DNA from: Panax quinquefolius
Lineage: Eukaryota; Streptophyta; Magnoliopsida; Apiales; Araliaceae
Assembly: GCA_020205615.1 (NCBI GenBank)
Contig: CM035165.1
Location: forward strand, 30,105,544-30,169,543
Direction: 5' to 3'
Length of the DNA: 64,000 nucleotides
Numbering within the stretch: the stretch's first letter is position 1; the number at the start of each line of letters is the position of its first letter. Below the pieces are notes generated by a model that ran no database searches, had not been told where the DNA came from, and saw only the letters and a program-made list of their open reading frames with translations. The position numbers and the translations under genes were made by a program. This document shows positions 31,673-45,002 of this stretch, in pieces.

Positions 31673-32871
31673 CGCATTTTGACCGGTCACAACAAACGCT
31701 CTTCCAGGAATCGTTGTCTTTGACTTTTCTGGGACATCCTTTTGAGTCACCATTCCCGCTGGACTGGGTTTCGATATCGTACAATCTCGAGCGATATGTC
31801 CTTCTTTTCCACAATTATAGCATACCTTAAAACTGTTGTGGCGGTTTGAGTGATATGTCCCTCTTTCCGCATTTGTAACATACGTGAGATGGTCTTTCTC
31901 CTCCCTTGGAACCAGCCATTATTAGGCGCTAACGCCTTCACATGGTCGCTGTTGAATCTCCTCTTTTAAAATCTCCTCCCGACTCACTTCTTCTATTTTC
32001 ATGGCCACGATTACCACCAGAGTGGTTACCGCCTTTGTCAGTATTCTTCTTTCTCCGTTGGTTATCGTTATTTTGTTGACTACTATCTTCTTGATATGAT
32101 CCTCGGTTATGGTCCCTCGGTTGAACGTGTACTCGTTATCTCGCCTACAACAACAACCGAGCCCTATATTGACAACATCCGAATAGAGAGAAAATTTATG
32201 AAAAATGAGATCTTGACGTATCTGGGTTTCAAACCTCTCGAAACATCCGCGTCATAATTCCTCATTCTCCACCAAATGAGGTGCAACACTCGATAACTCC
32301 GAACTTCGCCTCGTCTTCGAGACACCGCCATGTTATTCTCTCTCCATTCTAATAAACTCCACTTCCTTCATATGACGAATACTTTCGTGGAACTACTTGT
32401 CATTGAACTGCTTCAAATGTCTCCCATGACATGTTGAGTCTGCGGTTGGATGGAGTGCGCTTCACGATTCCCACCAATGAATCGCCTCACACTGGAACAT
32501 AAAAGTAGCGAATGGAACTTTCTGTTCCTCCGCATCCCAAGACATCGAATATCTTGGTAATTTGTTTGACCCACGTCTCGCTTTAATCGGATCCGCTTTC
32601 CCGCACTCGTGGTCCCAACTCTTTGAACCGCTTGGTTTGTGACCACCCGTGAATTGCTATCATTTTCTCCTCAGTATTTTGAACACGAGTCTCCTCGTCC
32701 GATTTTTGCATGAACTGCAAAAGCTTCTAAACATCCCTCGTTCATCATCATCTACTGGTGTTGTTCACAGGAGGTACATTGCCAACTCTGTTGCACGTTC
32801 TCCTCGTTGGTAAAATCTGAGGCATCTCCACGGTCTCATTTACTCCACTCATTAATATTCTCAATCGACAT
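31673..32871 (-). pseudogene. Fragment H gag, minus strand, broken
   Basis: Mirror-image gag next to F gag. The ATG at 32871 opens only a few codons (MSIENIN) before a stop by frameshift. The capsid, zinc knuckle and the FVVTGQNA protease-proximal tract (about 31673-31720) are recognisable in shifting frames. The fragment ends where F gag begins, so the two gags meet 3' to 3'. PR, RT, IN and the 3' LTR of H are missing. Confidence 0.75.
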
Positions 32872-33045
32872 TCTCAAATACTTTCATAAAACAAGGGTTA
32901 ATTAAAGAAATCAATATATCACATAATATCCCTATATCTTGACCAACTAACAAATAAGCTTAGGTAGGACACACTAGCGAAGGATTTACTCGTCTCTCCC
33001 TTCCTAGTTCTATTCCCCGATCTCCGCCAGAGATCATATCCCTAA

Positions 33046-33057
33046 GCTCTGATACCA
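33046..33057 (-). other. Primer-binding site of H
   Basis: Minus strand TGGTATCAGAGC, the unmutated iMet type, directly next to the LTR at 33060. Confidence 0.8.
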
Positions 33058-33059
33058 AC

Positions 33060-35771
33060 TATGACGCCCCCAAAATAGGTCCATTCCATCCAACCCATTC
33101 TGAGTCGCCAAATACATGGTACAGAAATAACTACAACTTTATTATTACAACATATAAACTGTGAGTTTAAATACAGATATTGCCATCTGCATAACAATAC
33201 GCAAATAAATCCCCATCATAATTATTGATACATTATTTTACAAAAATGGTGAGGACTACTAAACAACTCTCTCTAGAACCTTCATTCCATACCCCGACTA
33301 GTACTCGCTACATTCTCGCCTCCTGAGAAGAAAAATGGAACAACAAGGAAAAGGGTGAGCTCAACTAGCCCAGTAAAGAATATTATGACTAAGATAATAT
33401 ACAACAAATTATCGTTAGTCTTCAACAGGAAAAATCTAATAGAATACAATAGACAACAAATTTTAAATCAATATTCGCGCATGAAATAATAATTCATTAG
33501 AAGAGTTAAGTAGAGAATGCAAACTACTATCTTCTATATATGAATTTAAAAGTTCATCGTCGATATTTTATCCTGTAACATCAATCAATATACATCTCGA
33601 ATCAAATATTCATCTTTGCACTACGTGCCAAAGATATTCATCGATTAATCATGTTCATCTAAACACTGCTCATCTTTGCACTACTGGGCCAAAGATATTC
33701 TTCAAATCATTCATCTTTTGCACTACGTGCCAAAGATATTCCATAATATCATCATTTAAGATCAAGATGATGAAAAATATTTTAAAAGAAACGAATCCAA
33801 TGAAACAAAATGACAAGGATTAAGGATTAAGGATTCGTACTTTGTTTTATCCACGTCAAAATACCTCAAAAATAATCATAGGGTGTAAAATTCAAGAATG
33901 ATCAAAACATGGATACAATCAAAGCTAGTATCCGAATAGATATTTTGAACGAAAAGAAGAAATTTTATTTTTCTATGAATAGTGCCGATTCGTGAATAGT
34001 GTCGATCGTGAATAAGACGTATATCGTGAATAGTAACTCGACACCAAAAGATAGAAATTTCACACAAAAACATCTTCACGCTTCGTGAATAGTACTCGTG
34101 AATAATAACTCGTGAATAGTAACTCATGAATAGTAACTCTAGACATGAAAAAGTTCCAAATTTGATAAAAAGTTCCAACCAATATTTCAAAGATAATGAT
34201 ATTGAAGAAATAATATCATTTGAGAAGAAAATAACATCCCTTACCTCGAAAAGACAAGATTTAGTTGAAACCCTGATATATAGCTATGACTTGAACTTGC
34301 CGTAGTATAGCAATACTCAAAGTATACTCAAAATACTCACAAGAATACGCTCGATAATATAGAGAGAAAACTTGATTTAAATGTGTGATTTTCAATTCTA
34401 ACCTAAGCACCTATTTATAAGAAATTGCTTAGAACACCAAAGCGAGAAAATTGAATATAATAATATTATTTATAAACAAAATTCCTTAGCCCACCTTTGA
34501 AATCTAATTTCAGCCATAGCACATGTTAAATGAGGTTCACAAACTCACCAAAAACGTTTTTCTCAAAATAATTAATTAAAACTCCCAAAATCAATTATTT
34601 GAACTCAAAACTTCAATAATTCATAATAAATAGCCCTTTTATCGTAGAAAATTCGAATCTCATGAGAGTTTTTATAAGAAATTCAATTCTCTACAACTTT
34701 ACGTAAGAAAGTTTTTCCAAATTACAAACAAAAATTGACCAAAAATCCACAAACTGGACGATTTTACAAAGCTATAATCAAATTTCGGTCAAGAAATGGG
34801 GTCCAAACACACACAAAACATGTGTTAATCATTTAATGCCACAAAATACTCTTCCTCCTCATATACTCATATTTCCCACATTCATTGTAAAATATCACCG
34901 TTAATATATTATTAAAATAATATATTTAAATAAATTATTTTATCGTAAAATGATAAAATATTAATTTTCAACAATTGTCATTTTAAAATTTTCTCCATCT
35001 ATATCCACATAAAATTAATATTTTCCTCATCATATAAATCAATAATTAATTATTCACAAATAATATTACAGAATCACAAGATCGCAACGGTAGTTCTAGA
35101 GGAAAGAGGGGCTTTCGATAAGGATCTCTCCTTCTCGGCTGCATGATTAGGTGACCAAACCTCTCCTTAGACGAAAACTTTCTAGACATTGCCAATAATG
35201 TTTTCTAATAATATTATTCAGATAATATGAATTATTGCTCCGATAATGGAAAATACTGTGTAATGACAATTTATTGAAACAACAATAATATAAAATATTA
35301 ATGCAGCAATTATTGAATCAATAAAATAAAATACTGAACAGTAATTACTGTAACAATTATTGAGTAGTGCCTTCTTACGTAAGAATCAATAATTGGTGCA
35401 ATACTGTGTGCTACTGTTCAACAACGCCGATATTAGTGTTTTTAACCACCGGGTATTCCAACAATATAATAGTAATAACTACGCCAAGTTATTTATAAAC
35501 AACTTATATTTGTCGTTTTCTTCATCCAATCGCTTTCAGTTATGGGGCCCATAAAAGATCTACTACCGTCGTATTTAATATTCCCAACAGCATTTAATAT
35601 TCCACGACCAAACGAATATTCCCTTAATAATAATGAATATTTTATCACCACTTGCTTATTCTAAATATTTATGCATTTACCCATAACTAACCACATTAAT
35701 CAAATCCACCCTTACTATTTCAAAATAATAAATAAAGGAAATTCCTTTTATTTAAAAATTTCGGTCTTACA
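33060..35771 (-). mobile_element. Fragment H 5' LTR
   Basis: 2712 bp, from TATGACGCCCCC to CGGTCTTACA; minus-strand TATA box 34412-34419. Contains the 39-bp array (33606-33745), the 14-bp array (34078-34142) and a U3 hairpin whose loop is GAGA rather than GAAA (near 35110-35140). Its right terminus abuts F pol sequence exactly at 35772, the expected integration edge. The left part of H was lost together with ~310 bp of F. Confidence 0.82.
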
Positions 35772-38700
35772 TATTATACTGAATTCAAGCAACCAAACCA
35801 TTAAAATCAATCATCGTCATCTCAAGCCATAAAGCTATTCGCTTATTGAAAAACGGATGTCAAGCTTTCTTAGCTCATGTCATGATCAAAACAAAATACG
35901 CCGCTTTTGAATAATATTTCTATTGTTAATGAATTTCCGACGTATTCCTTGAAGAACTTCTGCCTACCCCGGCGTGAAATTGAATTTTGTATCGAACTTG
36001 AACCCAAAGACAAAACCCATTTCTAAATCCCCATATCGAATGGCTCTATTGAACTTCGTGAGTTAAAAACTCAACCGCAAGAATTGTTAGACATTAGCTT
36101 TATTCGTCCCTAGTACTTCTCCTTGGGGTGCTCCTGCTTACTATTCGTGAAGAAGAAAGATGGGAGTATGTGACTTTGTATTGATTATCGGGAGTTGAAT
36201 CATGTCACCATCAAAAATAGGTACCCATTGCCACGTATTGATGACTGTTTGACCCGATTGCAAGGAGCCAAATTCTTTTCAAAGATCGATCTTCGTTTTA
36301 GATATCACCAATTGAAGATTAGAACCAGATGACATTCCAAAGACGGCTTTCAGAACTTGGTACGGCCATTATGAATTCCTAGTCATGTCCTTTGGATTAA
36401 CTAATACTCCTGCTGCCTTCATGGATATGATGAACCGAGTATTCAAGGAATATTTGGATCACTTTGTGGTCGTCTTTATTGATGACATCCTTATTAATTC
36501 CAAAAGCCATGAAGATCATGAGGAACACTTGAGGCTGATACTCCAAAAGCTTCGTGAATACAAGCTTTATGCCAAGTTGAAGAAATGCGAGTTCTGGCTT
36601 GAGGAAGTAGCATTCCTTGGGCACGTGGTATCAAGTCATGGAATATCTGTTGACCCAAGGAAAGATTGAAGCTATTCAAAGCTGGGAGCAACTCTAAATC
36701 GATGATCGAAGTACGTAGCTTTCTCGGCTTTTTTGGTTATTATCGGAGATTCATAGAAGGTTTTCTCGAATCGCTACTCCACTAACTCAAATGACTCGGA
36801 AAGATACAAAGTTCTATTGGAGCGAGGAATGTGAGAAGAGTTTTCAAGAACTCGAGGGAGACTCATTTCAAAGACCTGCTCGACAATACCATCTGATTTC
36901 GAGGGATTTGTCATCTACAATGATGCTTCGGGCAAAGGGTTAGGATGTGTTCTCATGCAACATGGGAAAGTCATAGCCTATGCCTCACGACAACTCAAAG
37001 AATATGAGAGAAATTATCCTACTCATGACCTAGAGTTAGCAGATGTTGTCTTCGCACTTAAAATTTGGAGGCATTACTTGTATGGGGAGAAGGTGGAGAT
37101 CTTTACGGATCATAAAAGCCTCAAATATTTTTTCACTCAAAAGGAACTCAACATGCGACAACGACGTTGGCTTGAACTGTTGAAAGATTATGATCATACC
37201 ATCTAATACCATCCCGAAAAGCGAAACGTAGTAGGCGGCGCATTGAGTGAAGATCATATGCGGGTGCGAGTACAATATTATCAACGCAAAGACCCATTTT
37301 GTATGACTTGCAAAGGATGGAGATAGAGATAAAGACTCCAAGGACCCACGTGATGATGGCGAATATACGAGTAGAACCGACTTTAATTGATAAAATTAAA
37401 GTCGCTCGATTCTGATCCGGTCTTGATCGTATGAGGAAGAAAGTACAAGAAGGTGCGATCTTAAGCAAGAATCGATGAAGAAGGAATACTTGAGTCAACT
37501 CCGGACTTTGTGTTCCTAACGACCGATTTAAAGTATAAAATCATGATGGAGGTGCACAACACACCGTTTGCAATCCATCCTGGGAGTACCAAAATGTATC
37601 ATGATCTTCGACATACATTTTGGTGGGGCAATATGAAGAGAGAGATAGTGTTGTTTATCTCAAGGTGTCTAACGTGTCAACGAGTCAAGGCGGAGCATCA
37701 AGTACCAAAAGGTCCATTGCAACCACTTGAAATTCCATAATGGAAGTGGGAGCACATTACCATGGATTTTGTTACCGGTCTTCCCAAAGTTTCTCAAGGC
37801 ATAGATGCGATTTGGGTCATTGTTGATAGATTGACCAAGTCTGCTCATTTCTTACCGATACAAAAAACTTATACACTTGAACGTTTTGCTCGTATGCACA
37901 TAAACGAGGTTGTAAGATTGCATGGTATGCCAAAGATCCATAGTTTTGATCGAGACCCAAGATTCACTTCACGATTTTGGGTTAGTTTGCAAAAAAGCTA
38001 TGAGCACAGATTCTGATTTAGCTCGGCATATCATCCTCGATTTTAGACGATGAGAGGGACTATTCAAACTCTTGAAGATCTATTAAGACTCGTGTCCTTG
38101 ATTTCAAGGGAAGTTGGAACAAGTTCTTACCATTGGTGGAGTTTTCCTACAACAACAGTTATCAAGCAAGTATTGGCATGGCTCCATTCGAGGCGTTGTA
38201 TGGAAGAAAGTGTCGTTCTCTAATATGTTGGGATGAGGTGGGTGAAGCAACGTTGTTGGGACCAGAGTTGGTATGTATGACTACGGAAAAGATTCTAACG
38301 ATCTGGCGATGTATAAAAACCTCACAAGATCGACAAAAGAGTTATGCTGATCTTCATCGAAAGGACGTGGAATTCGATATAGGAGATCTTGTGTTGTTAC
38401 GTGTTGCTCCATGGAAAGGAGTTACGAGATTTGAAAGTGAGGAAAACTCAATTCTCGATTCATTGGCCCATTTTAATCCTCAATCGAGTAGGAACCGTGG
38501 CTTATAAACTCGCTTTACCGCCAAGTATGTCTCGTGTTCATAACGTTTTTCATATATCCATGTTACGTAAATATGTGGAAGACCCGAACCACATTATTGA
38601 GTTGGAACCGGAAACAATAGTGGAAGATTTGACGTATGAAGAGGATCCTGTTCAAATCTTGGATAAGAAGCAACATATTCTACGCACCAAGGTTATACCT

Positions 38701-38853
38701 CAAGTCAAAGTTTTGTGGAGAAACCACGATGTTGAGGAAATGACTTGGGAGTTAGAATCTGAAATGAAATCAAGGTATCCTTACCTCTTCGACATACCGT
38801 ACCGTCGACACGCACCTAATTTCGAGGGACAAAATTTCATAAGAAGGGGAGAT
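35772..38853 (+). pseudogene. Element F pol: protease tail, RT, RNase H, IN, chromodomain, PPT
   Basis: In order: protease tail (LLKNGCQAFLAH, about 35830-35880); RT N-terminus (36100-36380, shifted frames); RT core with [19 protein letters not shown] and the catalytic VVFIDDILI (36385-36669); a broken connection with YYRRF; RNase H with the first Asp region reading YNDAS, then HDLELADVV and [11 protein letters not shown] (36900-37206); the IN zinc region [17 protein letters not shown] ... CLTC (37510-37740); the core DFVTGLPK and DRDPRFTS (37762-38016); and LVEFSYNNSYQAS (38133-38300). IN C-terminus and chromodomain (VLWRNHDVEEMTWELE) are at 38389-38800. PPT AAGAAGGGGAGAT at 38841-38853. Many shifts, and the conserved SERT Glu region is lost (MRGTIQTL). 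Confidence 0.9.
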
Positions 38854-39448
38854 TGTAAAACCCCAACTTTTTAAATAAAGATGAATTTTCTATAAATATT
38901 ATTTTTGAATATTATGGAGTACAAAATTGATATAATGTTATAGTTGTGGGTAATATTTATAAATTGATATAATGCAAGTTGTTATATAATATTCGATTGG
39001 TCGGGGAATATTCGTTTTAACGAGAAATATTAAATAAATAAGACAATCATCGTTAGTAGACCCTATTAACGGAATTATTGTCGGATTGAGAAAACGACAA
39101 AAATACTTTATGAAAATAACGGCGGAAGTTTTACCGTTAACTGTTGAAACACCCGGTGTTAAAAGTATAGTAATACGCGTAGTTGCACAGTAGCACACGG
39201 TATTGATTATTGATGCTTACGTGAGAAGTCACTCAGTTTTGTTCAATTATTGCTATAGTAATTGTTGTAAATTTTGCTTATTTTATGGACCCCTATTTAC
39301 CCATTTTTCAAAATAATCCGTAGAAAATTTTTAGTATAATAAAAGTGGGGCCACGTGTGGGGCCCCCGTGTGGAAAATGAATTTGAAAAGGAGGCAGCAT
39401 CTCACGGGTAAGCTTTAGATAGTGTTAGGAAGAAGTTTTGTATAAAGG

Positions 39449-39486
<38 letters not shown>

Positions 39487-41310
39487 AGACATATGATAAT
39501 ATATATTATATAATTGGTATATTATATATATATATAGGATGATTAAAAGGTGGGGGACGGGAGTATCACGGGAGTAATGACCCGGGAAGTTTAAATTTAT
39601 ATAAGATATAATTTATAATATATATTATATTTTATTTAAAAGTTTTTATTTTATTAGAATATTTTATTGCATAGTATCCATTCCATTTTCCTATAAATAG
39701 AAGTTCATTCCTTCATTATTTTCTTACGAATTCACTGAACTCTAGAGAGAGAAACTATAGAGAGAGACTATAGAGAGATAGAAGAAAAGTATTCTGCTAC
39801 TTAACTACTTTTATATTCGGTTTCTTTTACGGTAAGGGGTGTTATTCTTTCTTATTCATGAAGAGAACTGTTGTTATTCCATTTCTTATTATTCTGTTGG
39901 AATAACCTGTATACGCGGTCTACCCTATACTTGGTGACATTCTTCTATTATTCTGTTGGAACATCATGTCTGTGTGTTTTACACCGGACCTGGTTCCGTC
40001 TTTATTATTATTCCGTTGGAACATCCTGTCTGTGTGTTTTACACCTGACTGTTCCGCCTTATTATTATTATTCTGCTGGAACATCCTCGTCATGTGTTTT
40101 ACACCGGACCTGGTTCCGTCTTTTTATTATTCTGTTGGAACATCCTGTCGGTGCAAATTTTGCCTGACCTGGTTCCGTTATTATTATTCTGTTGGAATAA
40201 CCTGTCTATGCGAAGTACCGCATGCATGGTGATTTCTTTTGTTATTCCATTCTTTATTATACTCAGTTGGTTAAAGTTTTGACTTCTATACTCCATAAAA
40301 TTAGTAGAATATCCTTGATATTTGCGCTTCATCCAAAGATCTTTTCATGGAAATATTCTTCCGATCATTCTTGAATTTTACTCTACTACAAAATGTCGTA
40401 TGTTTACAATTTGGGCGTTAATAATTCTGGATAAAATAATTCTTGAACTTGTTTTATTGAATTCTTATATCATTTTCATCATCCTCATGTTTATATTTTG
40501 TTGAAAGTCATCTGTGGCTTCAGTAGTGCATAGATGGACTTGGTATGATTATGACCGAGGATTATTCGGTTGTAATCATGGTAGTAATGTTACAAATGAT
40601 GTGGTAAAAGTTCTCATTGGCCCGTGAGTGCATTGATGGACAGTTGTTGAAATGATCATGACCATTAATGAATACACAAATATTCTTAGCTTTAGAAGGC
40701 ATAGATAATTGTGGTCGTGATACTAAAGAATATCCTTGGCCGTAGTGCGTAGGGTGATTCGATGATGTGGAATAATTATTAAAATTTGAGTCTCAAATGA
40801 TAACAATGATGAAAAAACCTTTTTAATCATAAAAGATAGTAGATTTTATTTTCTTCTTGACTTTTTAATGGATTGCTTGTTCCATTGCAGCTTAAACTTG
40901 ATGTCTATTATATTTTATTAGTTTAACATTGTTGGAGACTAATGATAATTTATTCTCAGATTATCTTAGTCATAATATTTCTTCTTTGGCTAGTTGAACT
41001 CACCCTTTCTTTCACCGTTTTCTCTTGAAAGAATGAGAATATAGCTATGACGAGCCTGGGAACGGAGTAATGGTCCGAGGGATAGCATTAGTAGTCCTCA
41101 CTATTCTGTGAAATAGTGTGATAATAATTGTAATGAGGACTCCTTTTGAATTTGTATAATCTCTAGTAGATAATATTTGTATTCAAACTCATAGTTTATA
41201 TTTTGTCGTAATGTACACGACAGTTGTATTAGTAAGTTGTATTTGAATTCTGTACCATGTATCTGGCGACCCAAGATGGGTGATGTATACCTAATTTTGG
41301 GGGCGTCACA
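38854..41310 (+). mobile_element. Element F 3' LTR
   Basis: TGTAAAACCCCAAC...GGGGGCGTCACA, 2457 bp; TATA box 39692-39699; AT microsatellite 39451-39482; ~60-70-bp array 39891-40201. Highly similar to 27809-30273 apart from scattered small differences. Confidence 0.9.
39692..39699 (+). promoter_or_regulatory. TATA box, F 3' LTR
   Basis: TATAAATA followed by GAAGTTCATTCC. The 5' LTR has TATAAGTA at the same place (28675-28682), so the element's own promoter carries a mutated box. Confidence 0.6.
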
Positions 41311-41315
41311 TAATG

Positions 41316-42010
41316 CCTCTAAATCTTTAGTGCGAAGACAACAGCTGCCAACTCTAGATCATGAGTAGGATAATTCCTCTCATATTCTTTGAGTTAATAA
41401 ATGAGGCATAGGCTATGACTTTCCCATGTTGCATGAGAACACATCCTAACCCTTTGCCCGAAGCATCACTGTAGATGACAAATCCCTCCGAACCATATGG
41501 TAATGTCAGAACAGGTGCTGAAATAAGTCTTCTCTTGAGTTCTTGAAAACTCTTCTCATATTCCTCGCTCCAATCGAACTTTGTATCTTTTCGAGTCAAT
41601 TTGAGTTAGTGGAGTAGCGATTCGAAAAACCCTTCTATGAATCTCCGATAATAACCAAATAAGCCAGAAATCTACGATTTTCATCGTTGATTTAGGTTGC
41701 TCCCACTTTGAATTGCTTCAATCTTTCTTTGGGTCAATGATATTCCATGACTTGATACCACGTGCCCAAGGAATGCTACTTCCTCGCTTTAACTCGCATT
41801 TCTTCAACTTTGCAGAAAGCTTATATTCACGAAGCTTTTGGAGTATCAGCCTCAAGTGTTCCTCATGATCTTCACAACTTTTGGAATAAATAAGGATGTC
41901 ATCAATAAAAACAACCACAAAGTGATCCAAATATTCTTTGAATACTCGGTTCATCATACCCATAAAGGCAGTAGGAGCATTAGTCAATCCAAAGGACATG
42001 ACTAGGAATT
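41316..42010 (-). pseudogene. Element C pol: RT core and RNase H N-terminus
   Basis: Minus strand, continuous with 26224-27803 when F is removed (the HYLYG block spans the break). [45 protein letters not shown] (41718-41999). RNase [19 protein letters not shown] and [17 protein letters not shown] (41354-41599). A Trp codon near 41325 and a Glu codon near 42012 are stops. Cut at 42015 by element G. The rest of C (RT N-terminus, PR, gag, 5' LTR) is not seen in the window, unless the fragment at 63435 is its LTR. Confidence 0.88.
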
Positions 42011-42015
42011 AATAA

Positions 42016-44817
42016 TGTAAGACCCCAACTTTATGAATAAAGATTAAATTTTCTCGAAATATATTTTTGAATATTATGGTGTGGATTTGATATAATGTTA
42101 TAGTTGTGGGTAATATTTACAAATTTTGCAAATTACGCAAGTTGTTATATAATATTCGATTGGTTTGGGAATATTCATTTTAACAGGGAATATTCGTACA
42201 ACGGCACAATCATTGGTGGACACCCACAACGGAATTATTGTCGGATTGAGAAAACGACAAAAATACTTTATGAAAATAACGGCGAAAGTTTTACTGATTA
42301 ATCGTTGAACCCTTAGTAAAAAAAATACAATGTCTGGCATGGTTGCATAGTAGCACATGGTATTGATTATTGATGCTTACGTGAGAAGTCAATCGCTTAT
42401 ACTCAATTATTGCTACGATAATTCTTTGCATCATATCTCTCATATTATTGATTAGATTATTGTCATAGTATCATCTGCATAATATGTTATTTTATTAAAT
42501 CAATAATTGAGACGACAAAGTTATTCATATTATTAAATTGCAATATTTACAATGTCTAGAAGTTCTGTCAATGAGAGGTTTGGTCACCTAATTGCGCGCC
42601 AATAGGGAGAAATCCTTATGGGAAAGCCCCCTCTTTCCTGGGAACGACCTGGTTGATAAATATTGTGAGTTATAATATTAATGATGATTGTTATTAAAAT
42701 TGAAGTTGTGTTCGGAGTTGAATTTGGAGACGCAGACGTGATATTTGAGTCCGGATGATGAAAATAGTAAAAATAGTCTATGAACACAAAATTTTCTGGA
42801 ATTCACTATTTGGTCAAAAAGTCAATAGTTGACTTTTGCGGGAAAAGTCAAACTTTGAAATTTCAAAATTTATATTTTTGATAAAAATGGTTTCATTGTG
42901 TTGGAATTATTTGTGTTAGTGAAAATCGACAATTATTTCGATAATAATTGATGTCGAGGAGGTTATATTGACCAATCGAATTATTTAACTTGGATAAATG
43001 AGCAATTGATTGCTATTATTTCACATGATTATAACTATTTATTCACATGTGTATACTATTGTTTCACATTCTTGTTACTATTAGGGGAGTTGGTGCAAGA
43101 TTGATAATACTTGCAGGACTAAATTAAAAATAAAGGAAAAGTTGGAGATATTGTACTGTAATTTTTCGAGCCCCAAAACGTGCAATTATCGAAACTATAT
43201 TTTTCTATAAATAGAAGCTCATTCTTCCTTCATTTCTCACCAATTAACAAAAGCTTTCGACCGATTATTATAGAGAGAAATTATAGAAAGAAGAAGAGAA
43301 GTCTGCTACCTTACTATTCCAGTATCCAGCTTTTCTAAGGTAGGGAGTATTATTTCTTTCTTATCCATGAAGAGAACTTCTATTATTATAATATTTATTA
43401 TTACATTGGAATAACTCAGATATCTGTGAGCTACCCTATACTTGGTGAAATTCTTACATTGTTCCATTCTTTATCATTCTCATTTGGAACATCCATGCTG
43501 CATGCATTCTACGCCGGACTGGTTCATCTTTATTATTATGTTGGAATATCACATGCATGCGTTTCGTCGGACTGATTTAAATCTTTATTATTACATTGGA
43601 ATATCCTGTTGCATGCGTTTTGCGACGGACACGATTCCGCCTTTATTATTTTGTTGAATATATCACATGCATGCGTTTTACTGGCCGACTGATTTCGTTA
43701 TTAATTATTCATTGGAATAACTCAGTATGTCTTGATCTATCATCGCAGTTCGGTTATTTCTTTTGTTATTCCATTCCTTATTATACTCGGTTGGTTAAAG
43801 TTTTGACTTCTATACTCCATGAAATTAGTGGAATATCCTTGATATTTGCGCTTCATTCAAATCTTTTCATGGAAATATTCTTCCGAGCATTCTTGAATTT
43901 TACTCTACAAGGCGAAGATCATGTTGACAATTTGGACGTTATTAGTTCTGGATAAATTAATTCTTGAACTTGTTTTATTGAATTCTTATATCATTGTCAT
44001 CATCCTCATGTTTATATTTTGTTGAAAGTCATCATGGCCTATAGTGCATAGATGGACTTGGTATGATTATGACTGTGGATTATTCAATGGTAATCATGGC
44101 CGTAATGTTACAAATGATGTGGAAAAAGTCCTCATTGGCCCGTAGAGCATTGATGGACAGTTGTTGGCATGATCATGAGCATTATTGAATACACAAATAT
44201 TCTTGGCCCGTAGTGCATGGATAATCATGGTCGTGATACTAAAGAATATCATTGGCCGTAATGAAGGGGTGATTCGATGATGTGGATTATTTATTAAGCT
44301 GAGTCCCAGCGATAAAAGTGATGAAAAACCTTCTAAATCATAAAAGATAGTAGATTTTATTCTCTACTTGACTCTTTTAATGGATTGCTTGTTCCGCTAC
44401 AGTTAAACTTGATGGTTGTTATATTATATCAGTTTAACACTGTTGAAGACTAACGATAATATATTCTGCATTATCTTAGTTATAATATTTCCTACTGGGC
44501 TAGTTGAGCTCACCCTTTTACTTTTATTGTTCTCTTCAGGAAATGAGAACGTAATAGGGACTAGTCGGGGAATGGAGTGACGGACCAGATGATAGCATTA
44601 GTAGTCCTCACTATTCAATGAAATAGTGGAAAATAAATGTAATAATATTGAATTTGAGTTTGTATATTGTCTAGACGACAATATTTGTATTAAAACTCAC
44701 AGCTTATGTTTTGTCGTACTTTACACGACAGTTGTATAATTAAGTTGTATTTGTATTCTATACCATGTATTTGACAACTCAGAATAGGTGATGTATACCT
44801 ATTTTGGGGGCGTCATA
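42016..44817 (+). mobile_element. Element G 5' LTR
   Basis: TGTAAGACCCCAAC...GGGGGCGTCATA, 2802 bp; TATA box 43206-43213; ~60-70-bp array 43385-43725. Has a ~300-bp stretch around 42700-43100 (with GTCAATAGTTGACTTTTG) that is absent from the F and I LTRs. Confidence 0.85.
43206..43213 (+). promoter_or_regulatory. TATA box, G 5' LTR
   Basis: TATAAATA followed by GAAGCTCATTC, at the position seen in the other LTRs; promoter of the G transcript. Confidence 0.65.
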
Positions 44818-45002
44818 GTTGGTATCAAAGCTTAGGGATATGATCCATGGCTAAGATGTGAGACTAGAACTAGGAGGGGAGAGACGGGAAATTCCTTCCG
44901 TAGTATGACCTACCTAATTTTTTGGTATTTAATTGGTTGGTCAAAGTATAGGGATAATATGTTGCATGTCAATTAACCCTTGTTTTGTGGCAGTATTTGA
45001 AA

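Larger units (their letters stand above)
27809..41310 (+). mobile_element. Element F: Tekay-type chromovirus, plus strand
   Basis: 13,502 bp with perfect target duplication taatg (27804-27808 and 41311-41315), inside the RNase H of C. 5' LTR 27809-30273, PBS 30276-30287, gag 30458-31672, foreign insert H 31673-35771, rest of PR/RT/RNase H/IN/chromodomain 35772-38840, PPT 38841-38853, 3' LTR 38854-41310. LTRs are 2465 and 2457 bp. About 310 bp of F (most of the protease) is missing at the H insertion. gag has lost its ATG. Confidence 0.92.
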
